Counted from the first letter of the stretch, positions 34,841 through 42,782 are shown. The stretch: 44,251 nucleotides of DNA from Pacificibacter marinus (GCF_018860505.1 NZ_JAHKPU010000014.1:1-44251), one strand, 5' to 3'. Made by a program: numbers and translations. The notes: a model not told the origin generated them from the letters alone.

Positions 34841-36217
34841 ATGCAGGGACTAAGGACATTTAGGTCGGCCCAGACTAACTGGTTTAGTTCCGTCGGTCGT
34901 GAGCAAAACATCAAGGATTACGCATCCCTTCTCAGCGAACTTGTTTGGAAACGGCAGACGAGCTTTCTTGCTGCGGCTGTATTGGCAGCGTTTTACTTCG
35001 ATGTTGTCTCAGTCTTCGCGACCTATCTTCTAGTAGCACTCGCCGAATTTCTTGATGTACACCTTGGACGAAAATCAAAATCTTGGGATGGTCAGGACCC
35101 GATCATTGGCCGAGAGATTCTCAAACGTATATTCATCAATACAATCATAAGCGCGCTGGCGATCAGTGCTTTCATTGTAAACATGGCACTACAACAGTCA
35201 TCAACGGGTCATTTCACACCGCTCTTTTTCCTCTTTTCCGCATCCGTTTTCGCAGCGATGTACAATAGCCAACTGTTAGGTATCCTATTGTTGCGGCTCA
35301 CAATATACGGATTTGCGTTTCTGTTCATCGCATTTTTCGACTTGGTGCGTTATACACCTTCGATCAAGTCTCAAATCTGGTTGGAGTTTTTCACGATCAT
35401 CTTCGTGCTTTACTTCATTATAGATATTTCGATGAAGTTCTACCTCAGCCACAAAGAGCGGCTTGAGCAGATGAAGCTGATCAAAGAAGAAAGCGAGCGC
35501 GCGAAAGCTGCATTGGAGGCCAAAGCACAGTTCTTGGCCACCGTAAGTCATGAATTGCGCACGCCACTGACATCGATCATTGGAGCGCTCGAACTCGTCA
35601 ATAACGACGCTCTCACAGTGCTGCCCGAGCCTCTTAAGCCCATCATAAACCTCGCGAACCGAAACGGACAACGCCTCGCCGCCCTGATCGATGATCTTCT
35701 TAGCATGCAAAAAATCGAATCCGAGGAAATTGTGTTCGATTTTGAGCCGATCGATGCGAATGACCTTTTACGCGAAACAGTGGACTCAACCTCAGGGATT
35801 GCAAGTAAGCTCGGAATCCATGTCTCCATAGAGCCCTGCGCTGAGGCATGTTTAATCATTGGGGACCGTGATCGTTTGGTCCAAGTTTTGAGTAACCTGT
35901 TGTCCAATGCTTTGAAGTTTTCCCCTCACGGCAGCACAGTTAAAGCGCGCGTAGAGACACTTGGCACTCGCATTCGCATTTCTATTGTTGACGAAGGGTT
36001 GGGCATTCCGGCAGGCGCAAAAGACCGCGTGTTCGGCAAGTTCAGCCAAGTGGATTCCTCTGACGTGCGCAAGGTCGGCGGTACTGGACTCGGCCTCTAT
36101 ATTAGCAAACAAATCGCCGAGCGTCATAACGCCATCATCGATTACGTCAGCGAACTCGGCGTCGGCTCGACCTTCTACGTTGAATTTGATCGCGGAACAG
36201 ACCTCTATATCGCTTAA
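34841..36217 (+). CDS. Six-TM sensor histidine kinase
   Basis: Membrane kinase with about six TM helices in the first 200 residues (roughly 41-54, 57-72, 98-117, 126-144, 147-168, 178-198) and no sizeable periplasmic domain. A coiled-coil linker leads to the H-box with His237 in SHELRTPLTSIIG, N-box LSNLLSNALKFS, G1 DEGLGIP, F-box and G2 GTGLGLYIS. No receiver or output domain. The compact multi-TM sensor resembles kinases that detect hydrophobic signals within the membrane (CqsS, LqsS). It follows the FeeM-like/methyltransferase pair on the same strand. 458 residues, intact. An IS3 remnant starts right after it. Confidence 0.87.
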   Translation: MQGLRTFRSAQTNWFSSVGREQNIKDYASLLSELVWKRQTSFLAAAVLAAFYFDVVSVFATYLLVALAEFLDVHLGRKSKSWDGQDPIIGREILKRIFINTIISALAISAFIVNMALQQSSTGHFTPLFFLFSASVFAAMYNSQLLGILLLRLTIYGFAFLFIAFFDLVRYTPSIKSQIWLEFFTIIFVLYFIIDISMKFYLSHKERLEQMKLIKEESERAKAALEAKAQFLATVSHELRTPLTSIIGALELVNNDALTVLPEPLKPIINLANRNGQRLAALIDDLLSMQKIESEEIVFDFEPIDANDLLRETVDSTSGIASKLGIHVSIEPCAEACLIIGDRDRLVQVLSNLLSNALKFSPHGSTVKARVETLGTRIRISIVDEGLGIPAGAKDRVFGKFSQVDSSDVRKVGGTGLGLYISKQIAERHNAIIDYVSELGVGSTFYVEFDRGTDLYIA

Positions 36218-36249
36218 GCCGACCTAAAGCACCTCAACACGACGACCTG

Positions 36250-36676
36250 AAGTGATCCAGCAAAGCTGGACAGCGTGCTAAAATGTATCCAACCTTGAAG
36301 ATAGGATACAGAAATGACGCAGAGACGCAGTTTTTATTTCTAGGCCTTAAACGAGGCCATCGCAAAATACCTTTCTTGTGCATTCTTCGCATACCCTGCC
36401 AGGCAATGGGCAAGCCCGAGATTATGACCGATCAGGGATCACAGTTCACGGGGGCTGCATGAATTGGAGGACGGGTTCCAAGCCAAACGCGTGATCAAAG
36501 ACTGGATCAGGTTCTACAACACTGAGCGACCACACACAGTACTCAATAAACGATCGCCTAACGACGCATTCTTCAACACAGAACCAACCCAAAGGCGGCA
36601 TGAAACCAACGAGATTACATCTAAGCTAAGCCGCAAAGCTGTCCTAAAAATTAGGACCACTTCAATACACACATGA
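36250..36676 (+). pseudogene. IS3-family transposase remnant, internally deleted
   Basis: A start of orfA (MTQRRSF, about 36314) runs into a stop within ten codons. Further on are pieces of the orfB integrase core (GKPEIMTDQGSQFTG, about 36410-36457) and its C-terminus (IKDWIRFYNTERPHTVLNKRSPNDAFF, 36464-36676) in shifted frames. The bulk of the transposase between them is gone. A TGTATCC/GGATACA inverted pair precedes it. It is a decayed copy and not mobile by itself. Confidence 0.75.
36381..36408 (+). repeat. Truncated small palindromic element in an IS3 remnant
   Basis: Begins CATTCT and ends CCTGCCAGGCAATG, matching the ends and right half of the 41-44 base elements in the IS3 copy at 41255-42785. 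The central hairpin is missing. The terminal bases (CATT/AATG) still pair. Confidence 0.45.
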
Positions 36677-36749
36677 ATGACCGGCTTCGACATGAAAACT
36701 GAATTCTCGAGAAGGAAAAGCGTTTGCTTTTCGATCCCAAACCCAAAAC

Positions 36750-36776
36750 GGCCCCGGTGCATATCTCACCGAGGCC
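36750..36776 (-). terminator. Intrinsic terminator of the BCCT gene
   Basis: Minus strand: GGCCTCGGTG pairs with CACCGGGGCC (one G-U pair) around a seven-base loop, followed by GTTTTGGGTTTGGG, 27 bases past the stop. Confidence 0.6.
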
Positions 36777-36802
36777 GCATGGTTGCTCGAATTCAAAGAG
36801 AT

Positions 36803-38449
36803 TTACTTCAACTTTGTCCGCTCGCTTTGTAACCCCTTAAAGATGCAATAACACATCAACAACAGAACCACGGTAAAAAGCAATCCAGTCGAGATCACCA
36901 TAGATTGCAACGCGGCCAACCCACCACCGATCAGCAGCGCAACAGCCACGGCACCCTCGAAAATGCACCAGAACACGCGCTGGGGCACGGGCGCATCGAC
37001 TTTGCCGCCCGCAGTGATGGTATCGATCACAAGGCTGCCCGAATCCGATGAGGTGACAAAGAATACTATGACCAAGACGATACCTATGAACGATGTAATC
37101 GAGGCCAACGGCAGTTCACCCAGCATCTTGAACAATTGCAGTGGCAATCCTGCGTCTTGCGCACCGGCGAAGCCATCGGTGATGACTTGGTGAATGGCTG
37201 TGCCGCCAAAAATCGACATCCAGATCACACAGACCATGCTGGGAATCAGGAGCACACAGATTATGAATTCACGCACAGTGCGGCCGCGCGAAACACGGGC
37301 AATGAACATACCGACAAAAGGTGACCAGCTGATCCACCACGCCCAGTAAAATGCAGTCCATCCTTGCGAAAAGTTAACGTCCTCTCGACCGAACGGATTG
37401 GCCAAGGCAGGCAGATATTCGACATAGGCCACAAGGCTGTCCCAGAAGAACGCGATAAGAAACGCGGTCGGTCCCACAATCAGCGTAAACAGCGCCAGCA
37501 ATCCGGCAAGGCCCATGTTGATTTCGCTCAGTATCTTGACGCCTCCGTCAAGCCCGCGCAGCACTGAAATCAGCGCCACCAGAGTGATCACGGAAATCAA
37601 GATAACTTCGGTGGTCTTGCCGATCGGCACGCCGAATAGCTCGTTCAGTCCGGCATTTGCTTGCGTCGCGCCAAAACCCAGCGATGTGGCCAAACCAAAG
37701 AGCGTGGCAAAGACCGCGATGATGTCGATCACATGGCCCGGCCAGCCCCAGACACGTTCGCCCAAGATGGGATAGAATGCCGACCGGATGGTCAGCGGCA
37801 AGCCTTTGTTATATGTGAAAAGCGCCAGCGACAGAGCAACTGTGGCATAGATCGCCCAAGGGTGCAGGCCCCAATGATAAATCGTCGCCGCCATTCCCAG
37901 ACGGATCGCACCGGCCTCGTCTCCGGTCGCCCCGCCAAGCGGAGCCCAGTCAGAGCGCAGCCCGTTTTCACCCAAGGCCGTTTCGCCAAGCGAGGTCGAA
38001 AAATGCGTAAGGGGCTCGGACACGCCATAAAACATAAGCCCAATACCCATACCAGCCGCAAACAACATCGCGAACCAGCCGATATAGCTGTAATCGGGCG
38101 TCGCATCCTGACCACCTAGCCTAACAGATCCGAAAGGTGTCACGATCAGCAATAGCGAGAACAAGACTACGATATCCGCCGCCCCTATGAGAAACCAGTC
38201 GAAATTCTTGGTGGTGAAGTCGAACATTGCAGAAAACGCCGAGGCCGAAACTTCGGGCAAGGCAAGCGTGAAGAACACGAATGCCACGACCGCCACCCCG
38301 GAAATCAGGAAAACCGGGTTATGGATATCAAAGCCGAACGGCCCAAGCGCTCCATCGACGTTATTCTGTCCTATCTCGTATTCTGTATCGATGACATCGC
38401 TGGCGCCCTCCGGCGCAGGGATTCCTTGGTTCGTTGTTTCATCGGCCAT
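36803..38449 (-). CDS. BCCT-family betaine/choline/carnitine-type transporter
   Basis: Secondary transporter for quaternary-ammonium or dimethylsulfonio compounds, with 12 predicted TM helices. Family signatures: GMGIGLMFYGVSEP, WGLHPWA in the second third, and the TM8 signature FYWAWWISWSPFVGMFIARVSRGRTVREF split over residues near 360-388. The acidic cytoplasmic N-terminus is about 45 residues. GGGAGG lies six bases before the ATG. 548 residues, intact. The gene looks GC-richer than its neighbours, fitting acquisition with its own context. A decayed universal stress protein gene lies immediately upstream. The substrate is unknown. Confidence 0.93.
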   Translation of the reverse strand: MADETTNQGIPAPEGASDVIDTEYEIGQNNVDGALGPFGFDIHNPVFLISGVAVVAFVFFTLALPEVSASAFSAMFDFTTKNFDWFLIGAADIVVLFSLLLIVTPFGSVRLGGQDATPDYSYIGWFAMLFAAGMGIGLMFYGVSEPLTHFSTSLGETALGENGLRSDWAPLGGATGDEAGAIRLGMAATIYHWGLHPWAIYATVALSLALFTYNKGLPLTIRSAFYPILGERVWGWPGHVIDIIAVFATLFGLATSLGFGATQANAGLNELFGVPIGKTTEVILISVITLVALISVLRGLDGGVKILSEINMGLAGLLALFTLIVGPTAFLIAFFWDSLVAYVEYLPALANPFGREDVNFSQGWTAFYWAWWISWSPFVGMFIARVSRGRTVREFIICVLLIPSMVCVIWMSIFGGTAIHQVITDGFAGAQDAGLPLQLFKMLGELPLASITSFIGIVLVIVFFVTSSDSGSLVIDTITAGGKVDAPVPQRVFWCIFEGAVAVALLIGGGLAALQSMVISTGLLFTVVLLLMCYCIFKGLQSERTKLK

Positions 38450-38506
38450 ATATGGCCTCCCTTGTTATTTTCGTTTCTAGTCGTATCACGTGCAGGCAAT
38501 TGTCAC

Positions 38507-38675
38507 TCACGGTCGCACGACAAAGACCGAGCCTTTCGCATGTTCGGCAAGCTTTTCGTCATATTTATCCGGGTTATGTGCGATCGAGATGGGGTGGCGG
38601 CAGTAACGCTGACAAAACCACTTCGGCATCATATTGAGCGGCCAGATCAATCGGCCCCAATATTTTCTTGAACAT
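38507..38675 (-). pseudogene. Universal stress protein (UspA) gene remnant
   Basis: In the minus direction it starts MFKKILGPIDLAAQYDAEVV, close to the UspA N-terminus, shifts frame after about 22 codons, and ends in another frame with KLAEHAKGSVFVVRP, the typical UspA C-terminus. The middle of the domain (about 90 residues expected) is missing. Usp genes often travel with solute transporters, and this one lies 57 bases upstream of the BCCT gene in the same direction, so it was probably its operon partner. Confidence 0.6.
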
Positions 38676-39001
38676 TTTGAACTGGCCGCGCCGCCGATCT
38701 CAGGCGAAACGCAGCGAATGATAGGTAGCGACCTTTTCATAGCACCTGAGCCAATCCGGTCGGCAGCTTGCCATACCCTCTTACGCTTTTTCACAGCTGT
38801 CTTTCAACCGCAGGGCAATGGAATTCCCAAAAGAGGCAATTTCATATGCGTCGCAAAGGTTCGGAAAAGTTCATGTGAACGGGGCGACAAATCGCTCAAA
38901 GCGATCGGTAAACGCCTAAGCATTTCAAGGGCTCAGATGGCAGTCACACGAATTTTTCTGCCGCTCACCACAAAACTGAGCCATAGCCATGCAATCAGTC
39001 T
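38676..39001. other. 326-base stretch with nothing recognisable
   Basis: No supported gene or RNA on either strand; the frames present have no ribosome binding site or family signature. It lies between the Usp remnant and the DUF1415 gene. Confidence 0.6.
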
Positions 39002-39658
39002 TTATTTACCCCATGGGCAGAGTGCTTCGACCTGTCGGCGACCAAGTTTGTTCAATGTCTTTATGTTATCTAAATAAATCTTCTCGGGGTCCGAAACCTG
39101 AGCCAGAACTTTACTCATCTGATCTTGACGCAGAAGGTGTATCGTTGGATAGGGTGAGCGATTGGTAAAGTGGCTAAGATCCTCCGCAGCCACTCCCTCA
39201 AATTGATATTGAGGGTGAAATGATGCTAATTGCACATGCTCTTCCAGCTCTGCATTCTCCAACAGTTGCTGAAACCAATCGAGTATAGCAAGGTACTCAT
39301 CGAACTCTGCTAAACCTTGAGTAAACATAAGCAAACTCGTGGCAATATCATTTTCGTTAGACCCAAGCAGACGCTGCAATTCAGTCACACAGAACTGCTC
39401 AAGTTGTTCATCGGTGATAGCATCACAGATGGCATAATGCACTTGGTTTTGGGCGATAACTCTAGAGGAAAATGGGCATAGATTTAGTCCTACGACCATT
39501 TGCTCAAGCCATCGACGGGTGTTTTTAACCACGTCTTGATGAGCTATTGACAGTGTCTCTAGGGCAAACTTATTGATACGGTAGATCCTTTCTTGTTTGA
39601 CCAGCTTAAAGCATATTTCCCCATATTTCCAAAAGCCCAAATCATCAATTTGGCACAA
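39002..39658 (-). CDS. DUF1415 family protein, foreign-looking
   Basis: Cytoplasmic protein of the DUF1415 family, of unknown function. Conserved segments: RWLEQMVVGLNLCPF, then LASFHPQYQFEG and NRSPYPTIHLLR. The family is mostly known from gammaproteobacteria, and this copy is visibly AT-richer than the genes around it, which points to transfer. The start is unclear: the frame opens with a TTG at 39658, no ATG occurs before the first conserved Met, and no good ribosome binding site is seen. The N-terminus may therefore be truncated or non-native. Confidence 0.75.
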   Translation of the reverse strand: MCQIDDLGFWKYGEICFKLVKQERIYRINKFALETLSIAHQDVVKNTRRWLEQMVVGLNLCPFSSRVIAQNQVHYAICDAITDEQLEQFCVTELQRLLGSNENDIATSLLMFTQGLAEFDEYLAILDWFQQLLENAELEEHVQLASFHPQYQFEGVAAEDLSHFTNRSPYPTIHLLRQDQMSKVLAQVSDPEKIYLDNIKTLNKLGRRQVEALCPWGK

Positions 39659-40168
39659 TCACGACCGTCTACTGAGCTATACAATCTTTGGCCATTGGGA
39701 AGCGGCCCGATGTATGTACCGGCTGCTGTACGCAAATGAGTTCTGGCGTGTTCTCAAAAGTCGCTCATATGTATCCGACCTGTTGATCGACACGTGGATT
39801 ATGGTCTTGTTGAGGGGACTCTCGCCGTGATCCCATTAGCTGTCGTTGCTGACGGCTTAATTTGCCGCGCTTCAGCTTTCTGGAAACAGCTATAGGTGCT
39901 GGGTACGGCATTTTGGTCTGAGTGAATGACAGAGTCACGGGATCAAATGAGATTTAGCAACAGCAACGCCTTTGGCCAATTCGAGACCATTCTACAAACG
40001 TCCGTTTTTGAACGCTCACATCTGAAACTTATTGTCTTACGTTATTGAATAACTGGCGCAAGCATATGCCATGCGCCAGCTCTATTGTTAGCAGAACTTA
40101 TCTGCCAGTATTGCAAACTTGCTTGCAGATATAGCTATGTGGTCATAGAGCCACAGGGGCTGTTCCGT
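39659..40168. other. 510-base stretch without genes
   Basis: No convincing coding sequence on either strand. It includes the hairpin at 40053-40079 and otherwise looks like decayed DNA. Confidence 0.6.
40053..40079 (-). terminator. Hairpin downstream of the outer-membrane gene
   Basis: CTGGCGCA and TGCGCCAG form a perfect eight-pair stem with an 11-base loop, 90 bases past the stop of the gene at 40169. The following bases are T-rich but not a clean U-tract. Confidence 0.45.
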
Positions 40169-40822
40169 TTAGAACGACCAACCAACACTCAGTGCAATGA
40201 ATGGAATGACTGGGAAGTCTTCAAAATCACTGTTGATTTGTGCGATATCGTCTTCCAATTGAGCCTGATCGGAAGCTGATGCAATCGTATCAATTCCTGA
40301 AACTGATAGTTCTTGCGCAACAAGTTTGGCCCCTAATTCAAAGCCCGCGGAAAACCCTGCATCGCCAGCGTATTTGTAACCTGTAGAAATAACAGGTGCT
40401 ATGTTGCTCTTTTGCTGAATATCGATACCGAAATCACCGTTGTAAGTGGTGCCTTCGTATTCAATTTCCGTCGTTGATCCGCTTAACTTGTAGCCACCCA
40501 ATGACAAACCACCAGAGATGAAAATGCCGTTGGACCATGGTTGGTAGTCGGCAACGACTGAAGCAGAGTATGAATCAAACGTCCCGTCTACGGACGTTCC
40601 ATCGGCATCAAAAGTATCTGAAAACTCTCCAAGATACACATTCAAGCGCGAGGACAGCTGTTCATTGTATTCATAGCTAGGAGAGATGAAAAAGCCCAAA
40701 GAGGATACGCCTGTGTCAACAGACAGTCGAGACACATCAAAATCCTGTGCCATAGCGGAGCTCGCCCCAGATACCAACGCGGCACCGATCAGGAAGGTTT
40801 TAAATTTAGAAGAAAAGTTCAT
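40169..40822 (-). CDS. Outer-membrane beta-barrel-type protein
   Basis: Signal peptide (MNFSSKFKTFLIGAALVSGASSAMAQ) and a mature part of about 190 residues. It is built of alternating polar/aromatic beta strands (ISPSYEYNEQ, LNVYLGEFSD, YSASVVADYQPW, GIFISGGLSLGGYKL, SAGFELGAKLVA) and ends in Phe (FIALSVGWSF), the usual assembly signal for outer-membrane barrels. It resembles the eight-strand OmpW/OmpA-like porin folds, but I cannot name the family. The start at 40822 is chosen for the signal peptide; an ATG at 40837 is also in frame. A single gene with a hairpin behind it. Confidence 0.75.
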   Translation of the reverse strand: MNFSSKFKTFLIGAALVSGASSAMAQDFDVSRLSVDTGVSSLGFFISPSYEYNEQLSSRLNVYLGEFSDTFDADGTSVDGTFDSYSASVVADYQPWSNGIFISGGLSLGGYKLSGSTTEIEYEGTTYNGDFGIDIQQKSNIAPVISTGYKYAGDAGFSAGFELGAKLVAQELSVSGIDTIASASDQAQLEDDIAQINSDFEDFPVIPFIALSVGWSF

Positions 40823-40984
40823 AATACTCGTACCCATATATGTAAATTACCCTACGTTAATTTATACCCGACAGTCGTGCACCTGAGGCAAGTTCTTTAA
40901 ATTTCACACCATTACTCTATCGATATGTGTGTTCAGATCGCATCACCCGAACGACTAATGGCCCTTGGACCTGTCGCGATTTGA

Positions 40985-41183
40985 TGCAGCTTGCCCCTGC
41001 CACCGTGGTAAACGCTGACTCTCTTGCCCCCGACATGATGACCGTTGTGTCGCGCATGAACGAGATGAAGCATAGCGAAGGCATCGAGGAAAAGATCAAG
41101 CGTCAATATGAGAGCTTTGTTGGCTTTTTTACCTCGCCGACGGACATCAGCCATGTGCGCTTGGTCCGGCAAGCCGATGCCAT
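40985..41183 (+). pseudogene. Fragment of a second tyrosine recombinase
   Basis: 66 codons match the core-binding part of the intact integrase at 1932-3641: LAPDMMTVVSRMNEMKHSEGIEEK here against LDPDMMAVVSRMNEMKRSEGIEEK, continuing through QYESFVGFFTSPTDISHVRLVRQADA. The match is cut off where the IS3-family element begins. It is a relic of another integrated element of the same kind in this accessory region. Confidence 0.85.
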
Positions 41184-41410
41184 TAAGTATCTGAAATTAT
41201 ATCTCTTTAATTTCTTTGAACCTGTCACGCTTTCGTGCCGCCCCAAGTGCTCGTTTAAGCCACTTTCTTTTCGAAAGCGACGGGGCTTTTCCAGCCCAGT
41301 GCTGAGTGGCGGCGGCGCGGATTTACGAGGCCATTGATGTATTCAAAGATTGCCATCTCAGCTTTCCGTCTTGTCTCCCAAGGATGCCGCCAGATCAGTT
41401 CAGCCTTGAT

Positions 41411-41424
41411 CACTGCCTGACAGG
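41411..41424. repeat. Partial palindromic insert (14 bases)
   Basis: CCTGTCAGGCAGTG (minus strand), identical to the end of the 42613-42653 element, sits between AAAACC and ATCAAGG of the transposase gene, which is continuous without it. Confidence 0.55.
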
Positions 41425-41439
41425 GGTTTTGAAGAAGGT

Positions 41440-41484
41440 GAGGAGGATCAGAAAACAGTCTGGGAGACTGTTTTCCCGACGCAA
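41440..41484. repeat. Palindromic insert, TCTGGGAGA-core type (45 bases)
   Basis: Contains a perfect ten-pair hairpin GAAAACAGTC/GACTGTTTTC with loop TGGGA (41451-41475). Inserted after GCAGTC of the transposase gene. Homologous to the 42400-42444 insert. Confidence 0.7.
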
Positions 41485-41498
41485 GACTGCCGCGTTTT

Positions 41499-41554
41499 GC
41501 GCCTTTGAATGATCTCCCAGATCATTCAATCCGCTGGCGCGGACCAACTTAAAC
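41499..41554. repeat. Palindromic insert, TCTGGGAGA-core type (56 bases)
   Basis: Perfect ten-pair hairpin TTGAATGATC/GATCATTCAA with loop TCCCA on the plus strand (41505-41529), the same core as its neighbour but in opposite orientation. Its removal restores NCYENAAV in the transposase. Confidence 0.7.
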
Positions 41555-41836
41555 TCATAGCAATTTCCTTTGCCGCTCATCGATACCTTGAAGCCGTGCT
41601 TGCGTAGGATTTTCTGGTAATCGTGGGAACAGTATTGCGACCCACGATCCGTGTGATCGATACAGCCTTTTGGTGGTTTCCGGAACGCGATGGCCATATT
41701 CAACGCTCGGATTGCTAAATCGCGTTTTATTCGATTGCTTACAGCCCAGCCGATCACGCGCCTGGAATACAGGTCCAAGATGACCGCTAGGTACAACCAT
41801 CCTTCACGTGTCCAAATGTAACTGATGTCACCTGCC

Positions 41837-41877
41837 TGTTATCTGACAGGGTATTGCGCAGCAATGTCCCGAGAAGG
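41837..41877. repeat. Palindromic insert, CTCGGG type (41 bases)
   Basis: Minus strand CCTTCTCGGGACATTGC... with stem ATTGC/GCAAT and loop TGC. Its removal rejoins NQKW with AGDISYIW of the transposase. Confidence 0.8.
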
Positions 41878-42079
41878 CATTTCTGATTGGGCGCATCAGA
41901 GTTGAAGTCACGATCCAGCAGGTTCGGTGCGATGTTGAACTTATGATTGCTGCCTGTGGTCACCTTATGTTTGCGGGCTCTGACGACGGATATGCCATTC
42001 TGGCGCATCAAACGACCGATACGGCGGTGACCGACATCCAAACCGATCTCTTTCAGTTCTTCCGTCATCCGTGGCCTGC

Positions 42080-42122
42080 CACTCTCGGGACATTTCCTAC
42101 GGAAATACCCTGCCGTGCAGTG
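42080..42122. repeat. Palindromic insert, CTCGGG type (43 bases)
   Basis: Plus strand CACTCTCGGG...GCAGTG with stem ATTTCC/GGAAAT, loop TAC, and complementary ends CACT/AGTG. Its removal restores LGSYGRPRMTEE. Confidence 0.85.
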
Positions 42123-42327
42123 CATAACTGCCCAAGCTGAGACGGGATTGCTCTTTGATATGCGCCAACGTCACCATATCAGATCGCTGCCTGCGGTTGG
42201 CTGGGCGGTTACGGAACGCCCGTAAGCCGCGCGCGCTGACACCAACGACATCGCACAGGCGATTAGTTGGAAAGCTGGCTCTATGTTCTTCGACAAACCT
42301 AAATCTCATTGCTTTAGGCGCAAAAAA

Positions 42328-42371
42328 CTGCCCTCTCGGCAGATTACTACGTAATCGCCTGCCGGGTAATA
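42328..42371. repeat. Palindromic insert, CTCGG type (44 bases)
   Basis: Contains CTCTCGG, then GATTAC/GTAATC with loop TAC. Sits just past the A6G frameshift run, between KKAT and FFAPKAM of the transposase. Confidence 0.8.
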
Positions 42372-42399
42372 GGTGGCTTTTTTCAAGATCTCCCTCTTT

Positions 42400-42444
42400 C
42401 ACCGGGCAAGCCGTCCCCCAGACGGTTTGCATATCCGGATCAAG
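42400..42444. repeat. Palindromic insert, TCTGGGGGA-core type (45 bases)
   Basis: Minus strand: GCAA-A-CCGTC/GACGG-C-TTGC hairpin with loop TGGGG. Aligns without gaps over about 35 bases with the 41440-41484 insert, with paired changes in the arms. Its removal restores RLLKEKREILKKAT. Confidence 0.7.
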
Positions 42445-42545
42445 TCCTTGAGAAGACGGTTCTCGCGTCGAAGTCAATCATTCTCTTGAGCCAGTCCCAA
42501 ATCCTCTTTCGACACCACATCCGTGCCGCGATGTGCTGTGATCTT

Positions 42546-42586
42546 TCGCATGCGTGCACTGACCAGTGGCGCTACACATGCTCAAT
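42546..42586. repeat. Palindromic insert, third type (41 bases)
   Basis: Inner hairpin CACTG/CAGTG with loop GT inside an outer GCATG/CATGC stem. Same length as the CTCGGG type but unrelated sequence. Its removal joins MSTLN to KITAHRGTD. Confidence 0.65.
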
Positions 42587-42612
42587 GTTCAGCGTCGACA
42601 TGCCAACGCCCA

Positions 42613-42653
42613 CCTTCTCGGGACATTGCTGCGCAATACCCTGTCAGGCAGTG
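42613..42653. repeat. Palindromic insert, CTCGGG type (41 bases)
   Basis: Identical to the 41837-41877 copy over the first 35 bases. Stem ATTGC/GCAAT, loop TGC. Its removal restores QVADDLGVGMSTL. Confidence 0.85.
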
Positions 42654-42741
42654 GGTCATCGGCAACCTGCTTACGCGTCAGCCCACGGGTCAGTGCGATC
42701 CGCACCGCATCTTCCCGGAATTCGTCCGTCCGTTTCAGTCC

Positions 42742-42782
42742 CACTCTCGGGATCATGCTGCGCATAACCTTGCCGCGCAGTG
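42742..42782. repeat. Palindromic insert, CTCGGG type (41 bases)
   Basis: CACTCTCGGG...GCAGTG with stem ATGC/GCAT and loop TGC. Sits directly after the orfA start codon; without it the gene reads ATG then GLKRTDEFRED. Confidence 0.75.

Noticed and set aside
41306-41512. 68-codon plus-strand frame in the IS3 copy
   Set aside because: It is antisense to the transposase relic and spans the palindromic inserts.
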